Assembly: GCF_030717945.1 (NCBI RefSeq)
Contig: NZ_JAVAIM010000001.1
Location: 1,363,131-1,427,130, forward strand
Length of the DNA: 64,000 nt
Source: Qipengyuania profundimaris
GTDB lineage: Bacteria; Pseudomonadota; Alphaproteobacteria; Sphingomonadales; Sphingomonadaceae
Direction of reading: 5' to 3'
Shown here: positions 16,573 to 27,709 of the stretch, in pieces
Layout of the letters: each line of letters starts with the position of its first letter
How positions within the stretch are numbered: position 1 is the first letter of the stretch
Notes under the pieces: model-generated
Database searches by the model: none
What the model was told of the DNA's origin: nothing
The model's input: only the letters and a program-made list of their open reading frames with translations
Made by a program: the position numbers and the translations under genes

Positions 16573-19005
16573 GTGCGCCCCGTGCCAGAGCTTCCCATCC
16601 AAACCGTTCTGTCAGATGTTCTCGTTGCACTAAGCCAGGGCACCGCAGCGGTGCTGGTAGCGCCGCCGGGCGCCGGCAAGACTACCGCTGTTGCCCCGGG
16701 GTTGATAGGCGAAGACTGGTGCAGCGGCACCGTGATCCTGACCTCACCCCGCCGTGTGGCAGCGCGCGCAGCGGCCGAGCGAATGGCGGAAGCCCTCGGC
16801 GAGAAGCCGGGCGAGACCATCGGCTACATCACCCGCCTCGACAGCAAGCGTTCGGCGAAGACCCGCGTGCTGGTGGTGACCGAGGCGATCTTCGTGAACA
16901 TGATCCTGGCCGATGCGGAGCTGGACGGCATCTCCGCCGTGCTGTTCGACGAGGCGCATGAACGGCATCTCGACAGCGACCTCGGCTTGGCGCTGGCGCT
17001 TGAAAGCCGGGCGGTTCTGCGCGAAGATCTTCGCGTTCTGGTGATGTCCGCCACCATCGATGGTGCGCGGTTCGCGGACTTGCTCGGCGGCGATGCGCCG
17101 GTGATCGAGAGCGAAGGCCGAGCGCATCCACTCGACATTCGCTGGCTCGGCTCGTCCCCGCAGGCACGGATCGAAGACGCCATGACGGCAGCAATCGCGA
17201 CCGCCTGGCTCGAGGAAGAGGGCGACATCCTTGCCTTCCTGCCCGGCGTCGGGGAGATCGAGCGGACCCGCGAGCGGCTGGAAGAGCGATTGCCCACCGC
17301 GCTGGTGCTGCCCTTGCACGGTCAGGTCCAGCCGGCCGACCAGCGCGTTGCCCTAAGCCGCGATCCCGAGGGGCGCAGGCGTATCGTGCTGGCAACGGCG
17401 ATTGCGGAAACATCGCTCACGCTGGACGGCGTCTCGGTCGTCGTCGATTCCGGCCTCTCGCGCCGCGCCGAGTTCGACCGGGCCGCAGGGACGACGCATC
17501 TCGTTACACACAGAGCCAGTCAGGCTGCCGCTACGCAGCGGGCGGGGCGAGCCGCGCGGCAGGGGCCGGGCGTGGCCTATCGTTTGTGGGAGCAGGGCGG
17601 CCATGCGGGGCGGGCAGCCTATGATCCGCCGGAGATCACGACCAGCGATCTCGCGCCGCTGGTGCTCGGCTTGGCGCGCTGGGGGACGACCGATCCAAGG
17701 ACGCTCGCGTGGCTCGACAGCCCGCCCGAGCCTTCGGTGGCCGCGGCGCGCGAGACGCTTATGGCGCTTGGCGCGCTCGACGAGGAGGGACGCATCACGC
17801 CGCAGGGCGAGCGGCTGGCGCAGCTTCCGCTCGATCCGCAGAGTGCGGCCATGGTCCTGTTCGGGGCGCGGCATGGTGCGGCTGAGACGGCAGCGCGGAT
17901 TTCCTTGCTGTTGCAAGAGCGTGGGCTGGGGGGACGCGGCGAGGATATCGAAGCGCGGCTTTCGCGCTGGACCGGCGATCGCGGTCAGCGCGCGCAGGCG
18001 AGTCGCAAACTTGCCGAGCGTTGGGCGAACACGGCACGCAAGCTGGTGAAAGAGGAAAACGGGGGCGAACCTTCGGTAGGTGTCATCCTCGCCGCAGGGC
18101 GGCCCCAGTTTCTCGCGAAACGGCGCGATGCGTCGGGCGAGCAGTGGATCGCGGCGGGCGGACGGGGTTTCCAGCTCGACCCGGCATCGCCGCTGGCCCG
18201 CGTCGAATTCCTCGCCATCGGCGATGCACAAGGTCAGGCCAAGGGCGCGCGGATCACCTCCGCCGCGTCGCTCGACATTGCAGAAGTGGAAGAATGGTTC
18301 GCCGACCGGATCGAGCGGCGAGCGGTTCTGCGCTGGACAGGCCAGCGGGTCGAAGCGCTGAGCGAGCGGCGGTTGGGAGCGATACTCCTCTCCAAGGGCC
18401 CAGATCCCGAGCCCGACGAGGGTGCGATCATGGACATGCTTGTGGAAAAGGCTCTGGAAAACCCGGCACAACTCCTTTCGCAGGCGCTGTTGGCGCGGGC
18501 GGACTACGCCGGGATCGATGCACTGGCACCGGAGCGACTGGCCGAAACCGCCGAGCTCTGGCTTGCGCCGCTGTTGGCCGGAAGGCGCGATCTCGCGGTT
18601 CCGAAAGGTAAGGCGGTCGATGCGCTTCTCGGCCAGGTCGACTGGGATGCGCGGCAGGCGCTCGACCGGCTGGCTCCGCGCGAGTTCGTGTCGCCTGCGG
18701 GCACGCACCACGCAATCGACTACACCGGCGACGACGCGCCGAGCGTCGAGGTGCGGGTACAAGCCCTGTTCGGCCTCGACCGCCATCCGATGATCGGCGA
18801 GACGCCGCTGCTGCTCAAGCTGACCAGCCCTGCCGGCCGTCCGATCCAGGCGACGCGCGACCTGTCGGGCTTCTGGCGCGGTAGCTGGGCGGATGTCCGC
18901 AAGGACATGAAGGGCCGCTATTTAAAGCACCGCTGGCCCGAGGAACCGTGGATCGAAAAGCCGAGTTTGAAGACCAAGAACGCCTTCCAAAAATCGGGCG
19001 GCTGA
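16573..19005 (+). CDS. hrpB: ATP-dependent helicase HrpB
   Basis: 810 residues, DEAH/RHA superfamily 2 helicase. Walker A is VAPPGAGKTTAVAPG, motif II is FDEAHERHLDSD, motif III VMSATIDG; motif VI lies in SQAAATQRAGRAARQGPG. The C-terminal region has the HrpB-specific domain ending in DRHPMIGETPLLLKLTSPAGRP and the tail DVRKDMKGRYLKHRWPEEPW, diagnostic for HrpB rather than HrpA. The cellular role is poorly known. The start is a GTG at 16573 with AAGG upstream; a second GTG at 16582 is an alternative. Confidence 0.95.
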   Translation: MRPVPELPIQTVLSDVLVALSQGTAAVLVAPPGAGKTTAVAPGLIGEDWCSGTVILTSPRRVAARAAAERMAEALGEKPGETIGYITRLDSKRSAKTRVLVVTEAIFVNMILADAELDGISAVLFDEAHERHLDSDLGLALALESRAVLREDLRVLVMSATIDGARFADLLGGDAPVIESEGRAHPLDIRWLGSSPQARIEDAMTAAIATAWLEEEGDILAFLPGVGEIERTRERLEERLPTALVLPLHGQVQPADQRVALSRDPEGRRRIVLATAIAETSLTLDGVSVVVDSGLSRRAEFDRAAGTTHLVTHRASQAAATQRAGRAARQGPGVAYRLWEQGGHAGRAAYDPPEITTSDLAPLVLGLARWGTTDPRTLAWLDSPPEPSVAAARETLMALGALDEEGRITPQGERLAQLPLDPQSAAMVLFGARHGAAETAARISLLLQERGLGGRGEDIEARLSRWTGDRGQRAQASRKLAERWANTARKLVKEENGGEPSVGVILAAGRPQFLAKRRDASGEQWIAAGGRGFQLDPASPLARVEFLAIGDAQGQAKGARITSAASLDIAEVEEWFADRIERRAVLRWTGQRVEALSERRLGAILLSKGPDPEPDEGAIMDMLVEKALENPAQLLSQALLARADYAGIDALAPERLAETAELWLAPLLAGRRDLAVPKGKAVDALLGQVDWDARQALDRLAPREFVSPAGTHHAIDYTGDDAPSVEVRVQALFGLDRHPMIGETPLLLKLTSPAGRPIQATRDLSGFWRGSWADVRKDMKGRYLKHRWPEEPWIEKPSLKTKNAFQKSGG

Positions 19006-19121
19006 ATTAGAGGGCATTTCCGACCGCACGGCGGGAGGCAAGGGCGACCGCCCGCCCGAGCCAATGCGAGGAAGCCAAGGTGGCCGGATGGCCACCGCCC
19101 GGCGTCTGAGGGACAAAAAGA

Positions 19122-19400
19122 ATGGCAGCACGTATCTACCAGCGACCCAAGAGCGCAATGCAATCCGGCAAAGCCCGGGTGGACGAATGGGTGCTCGAAT
19201 TCGAGCAGTCCGAAGCGCGGCGCCCCGATCCGCTGATGGGCTGGACCGGCAGCGGCGATACGCAGGCACAGGTGCAGCTGACTTTCCCGAGCAAGGATGC
19301 GGCCAAGGCCTACGCCGAAAAATACGGCATTACAGCCCGCGTCCACGCGACGCCGCCCAAGAGCCTCAAGCTGCAGGCCTACGCCGACAATTTCAGGTAG
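19122..19400 (+). CDS. NADH dehydrogenase (complex I) NDUFS4-like accessory subunit
   Basis: 92 residues matching the ETC complex I subunit family: RIYQRPKSAMQSGKA at the start, WVLEFEQSEARRPDPLMGW, GDTQAQVQLTF, FPSKDAAKAYAEKYGI and a C-terminal ADNFR. It corresponds to the alphaproteobacterial homologue of mitochondrial NDUFS4, an accessory subunit near the NADH-oxidising arm. The full-length family core is present. It stands alone, just upstream of the SRP RNA, outside any nuo cluster. Confidence 0.93.
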   Translation: MAARIYQRPKSAMQSGKARVDEWVLEFEQSEARRPDPLMGWTGSGDTQAQVQLTFPSKDAAKAYAEKYGITARVHATPPKSLKLQAYADNFR

Positions 19401-19431
19401 TTGATTTCTCCGGCAATCGCCGCCATATGGC

Positions 19432-19524
19432 GCGCCGGGAGTCGGGTGGACGTTTGCGTTCGCTCACCGGGTCAGGTCCGGAAGGAAGCAGCCCAGGTGA
19501 ATTGCGGCGGGTCGCCCGGCTCCT
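19432..19524 (+). ncRNA. ffs: Signal recognition particle RNA, small bacterial type (4.5S)
   Basis: The conserved domain IV core, with GGTCAGGTCCGGAAGGAAG followed by CAGCCC (19470-19494), is present in full. Outer arms GCCGGG (19434-19439) and CCCGGC (19515-19520) close the hairpin. This RNA binds Ffh for cotranslational membrane targeting. The exact ends are estimated. It sits just upstream of dnaX, as in many alphaproteobacteria. Confidence 0.92.
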
Positions 19525-19623
19525 TCTTGCAGGGAACCCTTGATCGGGACCGCCCCCATTCACCCACATATTGGATGATGTGTCCGCATGACATTCGGCG
19601 CGTCAGTGCCTACCTAATGTCGC

Positions 19624-21465
19624 ATGGGTGATTCACCGGACAATCCCGACTCGCTGCCATGGGAAAGCGAGGCCGAAGAGGCCGCGCCGAGCGCTGCCGA
19701 ACTGGAGGCCGCGGGGCAGAATTCGATGTTCGGTGACGCGGTAACGGATACGGCACCTCCCGCAGAGGTGGCGGCCGCTGCCGCGCCGGTCGCGGCGCCC
19801 GCTCCCGCCGAAACTCGCGCCGCGACTCCCGCCACCACCGCGCAGCAGCCTTATCGCGTGCTGGCTCGCAAATACCGTCCGCAGACCTTCGCCGAATTGA
19901 TCGGGCAGGATGCCATGGTTCGCACACTGGCCAATGCCATCGCGCGCGACCGGCTGGCGCATGCCTTCCTGATGACCGGCGTGCGGGGGGTCGGTAAGAC
20001 CTCGACCGCACGCCTGATCGCCAAGGCGCTCAACTGCATCGGTCCCGACGGGCAGGGCGGGCCGACGATCAGCCCGTGCGGCGAATGCGAACCGTGCCGC
20101 GCAATTGCAGAAGGCCGCCACATCGACGTGATCGAGATGGACGCGGCCAGCCACACCGGTGTCGACGACGTGCGCGAGATCATCGAGGCGGTACGCTATG
20201 CCGCCGTCTCGGCGCGCTACAAAATCTACATTATCGACGAAGTTCACATGCTGTCGCGCAATGCTTTCAATGCCTTGCTGAAGACACTTGAGGAGCCGCC
20301 CGCGCATGTGAAGTTCCTCTTCGCGACCACCGAGGTCGAGAAGCTTCCCGTCACCGTGCTCAGCCGGACCCAGCGCTTCGACCTGCGCCGCATTCCGGTG
20401 GAATTGCTCCAGTCGCACTTCGCCGAAATCTGCCGCAAGGAAGGCGTCGAAGCCGACGAGGAGGCGCTTCACATCATCGCCGGGGCTGCGGAGGGCTCCG
20501 TGCGCGACGGGCTGTCGATCCTCGACCAGGCGATCGCCCATGCCGATCTCGATACTGAGGGCAAGGTCTCTGCCGAGCGAGTGCGCGACATGCTCGGGCT
20601 CGCCGACAAGTCTGCCCAGCGCCGCCTGTTCGGGCACATGCTCGAAGGCGACGGCGCTGCTTTGCTGACAGCGATCAATGAACAATACGCGTTGGGCGTC
20701 GAGCCGCTGGCGCTGATGCGCGCGCAAATGGATCTCGCGCACCGGATTGCCCTGGCGCAGGTGTCTGGCGGGGATGCCGAGGGCGCATCGCAGGACGAGC
20801 GCGAAGCGCTGGGCGAGTGGGCCACCCGGCTCGATGTCGGACAAGTGCATCGGCTGTGGCAGTTGCTGCTGAAAGGGCATGAGGAAGTCCGCCTTGCGCC
20901 TGACCCACTGGTATCGCTGCGGATGGCCTTGCTGCGCGTGCTTCATGCCGGGCAAATGCCCGATCCCGGCAAACTCGCGAAGAAGCTCGAGACGCTCGCG
21001 GAGCGCGCACCGACCTCGAGCTCCAATCCTTCCTCCGCGTCCAAGCAAACTGCGCCCAGCGCCGAAGCGAGGCCGGACTGGCGTGCGCTGGTCGAGGCGA
21101 TCGACGCCAGCGGCATGATGCAGGAAGCCAATGTGCTGCGCCTGCAGGTCCGCGTGGTGGAACTCGGCGACGGTATGCTACGCTATGGCCGCGATGCGAA
21201 ATTCGGCGACGAAATTCTGCCGATCGTCAAGGACACGCTATTCCGCCACACCGGCAAGCGCTGGGACGTCGAGGAAGTGCCTGGCGGAGAGGGCGCTCCC
21301 TCGCTGGTCGAGCAGGAAATCGCACAGCGTGATGCGGACGCGGCTGCACTACGGGCCCATCCGCTGGTAAAGGCCGCATTCGAGGCATTTCCCGATGCCG
21401 AACTGATCGAAGACGGCGCCGCTCCCCCCTCGCGGCGCGAAATACCCTGGAGTAGGAACGCATAA
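19624..21465 (+). CDS. dnaX: DNA polymerase III subunit gamma/tau
   Basis: 613 residues. An unusual N-terminal extension of about 75 residues, acidic and Ala/Pro-rich, precedes the normal start region YRVLARKYRPQTFAELIGQ. AAA+ features: Walker A GVRGVGKTSTARL, zinc-binding cysteines in CIGPDG...CGECEPC, DEVHMLS Walker B, sensor 1 FATTEVEKLP and LSRTQRFDLRR. The C-terminal part (from about 450) is variable, ending in EIPWSRNA, and should contact polymerase alpha and DnaB. No strong slippery sequence for gamma production was noticed. It precedes ybaB by one base. Confidence 0.95.
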   Translation: MGDSPDNPDSLPWESEAEEAAPSAAELEAAGQNSMFGDAVTDTAPPAEVAAAAAPVAAPAPAETRAATPATTAQQPYRVLARKYRPQTFAELIGQDAMVRTLANAIARDRLAHAFLMTGVRGVGKTSTARLIAKALNCIGPDGQGGPTISPCGECEPCRAIAEGRHIDVIEMDAASHTGVDDVREIIEAVRYAAVSARYKIYIIDEVHMLSRNAFNALLKTLEEPPAHVKFLFATTEVEKLPVTVLSRTQRFDLRRIPVELLQSHFAEICRKEGVEADEEALHIIAGAAEGSVRDGLSILDQAIAHADLDTEGKVSAERVRDMLGLADKSAQRRLFGHMLEGDGAALLTAINEQYALGVEPLALMRAQMDLAHRIALAQVSGGDAEGASQDEREALGEWATRLDVGQVHRLWQLLLKGHEEVRLAPDPLVSLRMALLRVLHAGQMPDPGKLAKKLETLAERAPTSSSNPSSASKQTAPSAEARPDWRALVEAIDASGMMQEANVLRLQVRVVELGDGMLRYGRDAKFGDEILPIVKDTLFRHTGKRWDVEEVPGGEGAPSLVEQEIAQRDADAAALRAHPLVKAAFEAFPDAELIEDGAAPPSRREIPWSRNA

Positions 21466-21466
21466 G

Positions 21467-21802
21467 ATGGATATGGAAGAAATGCTGGCTCAGGCGCAGA
21501 AGGCCGCCGAGACGATCCAGAAGCAGATGAACGAAACACAGGCTAAGCTCGACGAAATCGAAGTCGAGGGCGCGGCTGGTGGCGGTCTCGTCAAGGTCCG
21601 CGCTACGGCCCGCGGCCGCATCATCGGCGTGACGATCGACGAAAGCATGATGAAGCCGGAAGAAAAGCAGATGGTCGAGGACCTCGTGGCCGCTGCATTC
21701 AACGACGCGCGCGACAAGGCAGACCGTGTGTCGGGCGAGGAAATGGCCAAGGTCCAGCAAGGCATGGGCCTTCCGCCGGGCATGAAGCTTCCCGGAATGT
21801 AA
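21467..21802 (+). CDS. Nucleoid-associated protein, YbaB/EbfC family
   Basis: 111 residues: an N-terminal helix rich in Gln and Lys (MLAQAQKAAETIQKQMNE), a three-stranded sheet with GLVKVRATARGRIIGVTID, and a C-terminal helix VEDLVAAAFNDARDKA followed by a Met/Gly/Pro tail. The family binds DNA as a tweezer-shaped dimer. Starts one base after the dnaX stop, the conserved dnaX-ybaB (often -recR) pairing; recR is not present here. Confidence 0.95.
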   Translation: MDMEEMLAQAQKAAETIQKQMNETQAKLDEIEVEGAAGGGLVKVRATARGRIIGVTIDESMMKPEEKQMVEDLVAAAFNDARDKADRVSGEEMAKVQQGMGLPPGMKLPGM

Positions 21803-21864
21803 TCCGGTTCGGCGGAGCCTGCGGGCAGCGGGCTCTGCCGTCCACATTCTTCTACCCGCGCTGC

Positions 21865-21894
21865 GTTGCGAAAGGGCGGTAGCGTCACCATATT
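21865..21894 (+). promoter_or_regulatory. Putative heat-shock (RpoH) promoter of lon
   Basis: GTTGCGAAA (21865-21873) and CACCATATT (21886-21894), 12 bases apart, resemble the sigma-32 elements CTTGAAA and CCCCATNT. The spacing and the 38-base distance to the lon start fit. Heat-shock control of lon is well established in other proteobacteria. Confidence 0.45.
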
Positions 21895-21932
21895 CCCTCG
21901 TAACGGCTTCGGCCAAGTGACGGAATATTTCT

Positions 21933-24326
<2,394 letters not shown>

Positions 24327-24485
24327 CAAAAGATATATTGCATTGCAGCGACTCGCCGACTGCGAGCCTGCCGATCTTCGGTTGCAATTGAGCACCGCTT
24401 CGCCAGCGCTACTGGTGAATGCGCCATTTACCCTGCTTGCGGCGAATTTCGCCCCGAAAATCGCGCATTTTGGCCATATTTGCCT

Positions 24486-24514
24486 TTGACAGAGCCCGGA
24501 AAACTCTCTCAATT
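24486..24514 (+). promoter_or_regulatory. Possible sigma-70 promoter of the HU gene
   Basis: TTGACA (24486-24491) is a perfect -35 hexamer; 17 bases on is TCAATT (24509-24514), a weak -10. The region from 24327 to 24578 is markedly AT-richer than its surroundings, as expected ahead of a highly expressed gene. Confidence 0.35.
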
Positions 24515-24578
24515 CGTGCGCCTTCGGAGAGGCGATTCACCGAACAGTTTTCAAAATTATATTGAGGGGGTTCCCAGA

Positions 24579-24851
24579 ATGAACAAGAACGACCTGATCA
24601 GCGCGGTTGCCGATGCGAGCGGCCTTTCCAAGAGCGATGCATCGAGCGCCGTCGAAGGCGTTTTCGATTCGATCACCAAGGCACTGTCGAGCGGCGATGA
24701 AGTTCGCCTCGTCGGCTTCGGCACCTTCTCGGTTGCCAAGCGCAAGGCTTCGACCGGCCGCAATCCCCGTACCGGCGAACCGATGACCATCAAGGCATCG
24801 AACCAGCCGAAGTTCAAGGCCGGCAAGGGCCTCAAGGACGCGGTCAACTAA
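24579..24851 (+). CDS. DNA-binding protein HU
   Basis: 90 residues, full-length HU/IHF fold: NKNDLISAVADASGLSKSD, EGVFDSITKALSSGDEV, LVGFGTFSVAKRKA and the DNA-arm signature GRNPRTGEPMTI, ending PKFKAGKGLKDAVN. A histone-like homodimer that bends DNA without sequence preference. It commonly follows lon. The start is the ATG after GAGGGGG; an open frame further upstream is not part of the protein. A strong terminator follows. Confidence 0.97.
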   Translation: MNKNDLISAVADASGLSKSDASSAVEGVFDSITKALSSGDEVRLVGFGTFSVAKRKASTGRNPRTGEPMTIKASNQPKFKAGKGLKDAVN

Positions 24852-24910
24852 GCGATCGACGATCTGTCCGGACTTGCCAACGCCTCGGCAGCGGCCGGAG
24901 ATGCAAATTA

Positions 24911-24946
24911 CGCCGCGCCTCGAAAGGGGCGCGGCGTTTTTGTTTT
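24911..24946 (+). terminator. Rho-independent terminator after the HU gene
   Basis: CGCCGCGCC...GGCGCGGCG forms a GC-rich stem (24911-24936) with a short CGAAAG-type loop, followed by TTTTTGTTTT. It ends just before the convergent methyltransferase stop. Confidence 0.93.
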
Positions 24947-24949
24947 GGT

Positions 24950-25747
24950 CTAGGCTCGGCGCGTAGCGATCGCATAAAGCGCGATCGCGGCGGCATTCGA
25001 GACGTTGAGGCTTTCAACTGCCTCGCCGATCGGGAGGCGGGCCAGCGCATCGCAATGCCCCTCGATATTGTGTCGCATGCCCGGGCCTTCCGCGCCCAGG
25101 ACCAGCGCCACGGGCCCCGCTGGCAGAGCTTCGGCCAGCGTTGCGCCCGCCGCTCCGGTCAGCCCGATGCGCCAGTACCCCGCATCGGCCGCCTGCTCGA
25201 GCGCGCGAGCGAGATTTACCACGCGAACCCACGGCACGGTCTCGAGCGCACCCGAGGCGGACTTGGCAACCACGCCGCCTTCCGGTGGAGCGTGCCGATC
25301 CTGGGTGACGATCGCAGCGGCGCCGAAAGCGGCCGCCGAGCGCATGATCGCGCCGACATTGTGCGGATCGGTGACCTGGTCGAGAAAGACCAACGGCGCA
25401 TTAGCCTCGCCGCCTATAACCTCGTCGAGATGCACATCTTCCAGCGCCGCGCATTCGAGCACCAGACCCTGGTGCGGGGCATCCTTTGCCACCAGACGGG
25501 CGAGATCCGCGACATCGGCATACTCGACCGGGAAATCCGCGGGCAGCTCTCCATCGAGGGTCTCGATTCCCTCACGCGTGGCCCATAGCTTGCGGTGCAC
25601 CCGGTCCGGGTTCTTCAATGCGGCTTCTACCGCATGGCGACCCCACAGGCGCACATGGCCGGTGCTGGCCCGGCCACTGCCGCGTCCGCCCTTCATCCTG
25701 CCCGCACGCCCGCGTAGAGCCCTTTTTCGTTCGCTTTTGGCCATCAT
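24950..25747 (-). CDS. rlmB: TrmH/RlmB-family RNA 2'-O-methyltransferase
   Basis: 265 residues, SPOUT class. A short basic N-terminal extension (KSERKRALRGRAGRM) leads into the substrate-binding domain with LWGRHAVEAALKNP and RKLWATREGIE. The knotted SAM-binding domain has LVFLDQVTDPHNVGAIMRSA, LVLGAEGPGM and IPM-like PIGEAVESLNVSNAAAIALYA. This set fits 23S rRNA Gm2251 methyltransferase RlmB, although other TrmH paralogues share it. Two ATG codons (25747, 25744) follow AGGA; 25747 is used. Convergent with HU; tRNA-Tyr starts upstream on the other strand. Confidence 0.88.
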   Translation of the reverse strand: MMAKSERKRALRGRAGRMKGGRGSGRASTGHVRLWGRHAVEAALKNPDRVHRKLWATREGIETLDGELPADFPVEYADVADLARLVAKDAPHQGLVLECAALEDVHLDEVIGGEANAPLVFLDQVTDPHNVGAIMRSAAAFGAAAIVTQDRHAPPEGGVVAKSASGALETVPWVRVVNLARALEQAADAGYWRIGLTGAAGATLAEALPAGPVALVLGAEGPGMRHNIEGHCDALARLPIGEAVESLNVSNAAAIALYAIATRRA

Positions 25748-25896
25748 GTCCGTCCTGTCTGAAACATTGGCTGCGGCTCCTGCCAGCGAGGGCATTGACA
25801 GGCAAGCGCGGCTTCGCCAAAGGGGCGCCTCTCGGCAGGGAAGCCATGCGGCTTTCCCAGAGTTTCTCTTTCGACAGAGACTGAGCGAGCCCGTGT

Positions 25897-25982
25897 GGAC
25901 AGGTGGCCGAGTGGTTAAAGGCAGCAGACTGTAAATCTGCCCGCGCAAGCGTACGCTGGTTCGAATCCAGCCCTGTCCACCA
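25897..25982 (+). tRNA. tRNA-Tyr (anticodon GTA)
   Basis: A class II tRNA with a long variable arm. Acceptor GGACAGG/CCTGTCC, D arm TGGCCGAGTGGTTAAAGGC, anticodon stem and loop CAGACTGTAAATCTG (GTA), variable arm CCGCGCAAGCGTACG, T arm CTGGTTCGAATCCAG and an encoded CCA. Its 3' end (25958-25982) is repeated imperfectly at 34841-34865. Confidence 0.96.
25958..25982 (+). repeat. Direct repeat, left copy: 3' end of tRNA-Tyr (attachment-site candidate)
   Basis: The last 25 bases of tRNA-Tyr. The right copy at 34841-34865 matches 21 of 25 positions in the same orientation, including GGTTCGAAT and CCCTGTCC in register. tRNA 3' ends are classical integration sites for genomic islands. Confidence 0.6.
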
Positions 25983-26304
25983 TAGGCTTTCAACACGCCC
26001 GAGCTAATTCGCAGCAAAAAACAGCCAGGATGCAAGACGGCTTTTGCAACTCCATTTTGCCGATGGAGATAGATAGCGGAGGCTGGTTCAAATCAGGTGG
26101 TATGGGAACCGGCATCCTCCACTTTGAACAGACGTCATTCTTCAGACTTCGCCAGATTGTGCTGACAATCCGACCAAGCGGGTGTTTGACTGCGATCAGG
26201 TATCGGCAGGAAAGAGGTTGTCTAGCATGGCACTAAGGACGCTTTTCCGAGCGCTTGCAGCTTCTGTACGCTAGTAATTCAATTTGCGATAAATTCGTCA
26301 GCCC
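25983..26304. other. Gene-free region between tRNA-Tyr and the mocA-like gene
   Basis: About 320 bases, visibly AT-richer than the flanking genes, with no supported gene. A 68-codon open frame (26030-26236) has no spaced ribosome-binding site and no recognisable motif. No integrase remnant was recognised in any frame read. It would be the inner edge of the proposed island. Confidence 0.5.
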
Positions 26305-26856
26305 TCAAACAGCAGAATCTAGCTGAGTAAGGTCACAGGTCGTGTCGATATCGGCAAGTTCATTTTCGCCAAGAGGACGGATAAGCTCAAAATCTTCCCA
26401 GTCGATACTTCGCGCACCTTGATCACCCGACAGCGATGTTAGTTGAAAGAAAACCGAATGCGGGAATATTGCCGGGCATCCTGCTTTTCCGCCATGATAC
26501 TGTGTGAAGGCAACGCTCTGTGTTGCGAGAAGCCGACCGATATGTGCGCGTGAGACGAGCGGCATGTCAGCGAGCATCACGAGCACGCGATCACTATCGG
26601 TCAGTGCGCGCACTCCTGCAGCGATCGAAGTGCCCATTCCCCGCTCTGCCTGACGATTCTTGACCCGCTTCCATGTCTGGCGGCTTCCAATGGGGGTCTC
26701 GGGTCCGATCACAAGAACGCGCTCGGTGAAATCGAAACTCTCTGCGGTTTCGGCAGCCCATACCCACAACGGTCGTCCGCGAAATCTGGCCGTAAGTTTG
26801 TTGCCGCCGAACCGGGTTCCCTGGCCGGCCGCAAGCAAAACAACGCCTGTTTTCAT
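26305..26856 (-). CDS. MocA-like molybdenum cofactor cytidylyltransferase
   Basis: 183 residues, nucleotidyltransferase of the MobA/MocA group: the N-terminal LLAAGQGTRFGGNKL nucleotide-binding loop, RGMGTSIAAGVRAL, and VMLADMPLVSRAHI with the metal-binding Asp; GCPAIFPHSVFFQL and GDQGAR in the second half. It should attach CMP (or GMP) to molybdopterin; CMP is favoured because the neighbouring hydroxylase family uses the cytosine dinucleotide cofactor. The ATG at 26856 comes one base after the stop of the xdhC-like gene. Last gene of the operon. Confidence 0.85.
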   Translation of the reverse strand: MKTGVVLLAAGQGTRFGGNKLTARFRGRPLWVWAAETAESFDFTERVLVIGPETPIGSRQTWKRVKNRQAERGMGTSIAAGVRALTDSDRVLVMLADMPLVSRAHIGRLLATQSVAFTQYHGGKAGCPAIFPHSVFFQLTSLSGDQGARSIDWEDFELIRPLGENELADIDTTCDLTQLDSAV

Positions 26857-26857
26857 C

Positions 26858-27709
26858 TCAAAAAATGGCACGCATCTGCTCGTAGCGGTCGACGATTTCG
26901 GACAAGGCCGACAACGCGAGAGTTCGTGGAGACTTGCACGCTGGCATCAGCCCCACCGGACTGGTCAGTCGCGCGATCTGCTCCTCCGGGACGCCTCGTG
27001 CGGCCAACGCCAGGTTCCGGTCGGAGCGCGCCCTGTCTCCGCCCTGCGCTCCTACGTAGAAGGCTTCGCTCGCCAGCGCCTGTTCGAGCAAGGCCAGTTC
27101 CCATTCATGGTCGTGGAAGAGCAACAGACACGCCGTCCAAGGATCATATTGTGCATTCCGGGCCGCTTGGCCGATCGAAAGGTCTTTTCTCGTAAACACT
27201 TCGACTTCGATTTTCATGGCCGAACAAAGGGAACTGACTGCCTCGAGCTCCGGTCCCTCACCCAAAACGGCGAGTTTCAGCGAAGGCAGGTAGGTTCGGT
27301 TCAACAGATGCCTGCCTTCATTGATTGGCAACCGGGCTGGGCGGCGCATTGTCAGCGTCTCAAGTATAGAGCGGCAGGCTGCACGATCCGGTGCGGGATC
27401 GAGCAGGATATCAAGCCCGCCTCCGCACGGGAGTCGAAAATCAATATTGGAAGAACCACGTCCATAGCGCCTAACCCGTCGTTCCGTGCTTTGAGCCATG
27501 TCGGTTGCGAGCTGGCTTTCCAGACAACTATCGGCAAGATCGCCTACGGTCGATCCGTCCTGCATGACTGCCAGCTGCGCTCCGAGACGCCGTGAAAAAC
27601 TGCCATCTATTCCGACGATGGTGCAAAGCCCGACATCCGGCTGGCACGCGGCGGCAAGCGCGAGGTGATCCTCGTCGCGCACCGCCTCGATCGCATAATC
27701 AGCAAGCAT
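26858..27709 (-). CDS. XdhC/PaoD-like molybdenum enzyme maturation factor
   Basis: 283 residues. The N-terminal XdhC domain has LGAQLAVMQDGSTVGDLADSC and RLPCGGGLDILLDP; the C-terminal Rossmann-like domain starts LKLAVLGEGPELEAVSSL and contains LLLFHDHEWELALLEQAL and FYVGAQGGDRARSDR. Proteins of this family bind the mature cofactor and insert it into a hydroxylase. The start ATG overlaps the stop of the molybdenum subunit gene by one base (TGATG), so translation is coupled. Base composition appears lower in GC than the core genes around the island. Confidence 0.88.
   Translation of the reverse strand: MLADYAIEAVRDEDHLALAAACQPDVGLCTIVGIDGSFSRRLGAQLAVMQDGSTVGDLADSCLESQLATDMAQSTERRVRRYGRGSSNIDFRLPCGGGLDILLDPAPDRAACRSILETLTMRRPARLPINEGRHLLNRTYLPSLKLAVLGEGPELEAVSSLCSAMKIEVEVFTRKDLSIGQAARNAQYDPWTACLLLFHDHEWELALLEQALASEAFYVGAQGGDRARSDRNLALAARGVPEEQIARLTSPVGLMPACKSPRTLALSALSEIVDRYEQMRAIF

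Noticed and set aside
26030..26236. A 68-codon open frame after tRNA-Tyr considered as an integrase or small accessory gene
   Set aside because: No spaced ribosome-binding site, no motif, uneven composition; nothing resembling the tyrosine recombinase R-H-R-Y residues.
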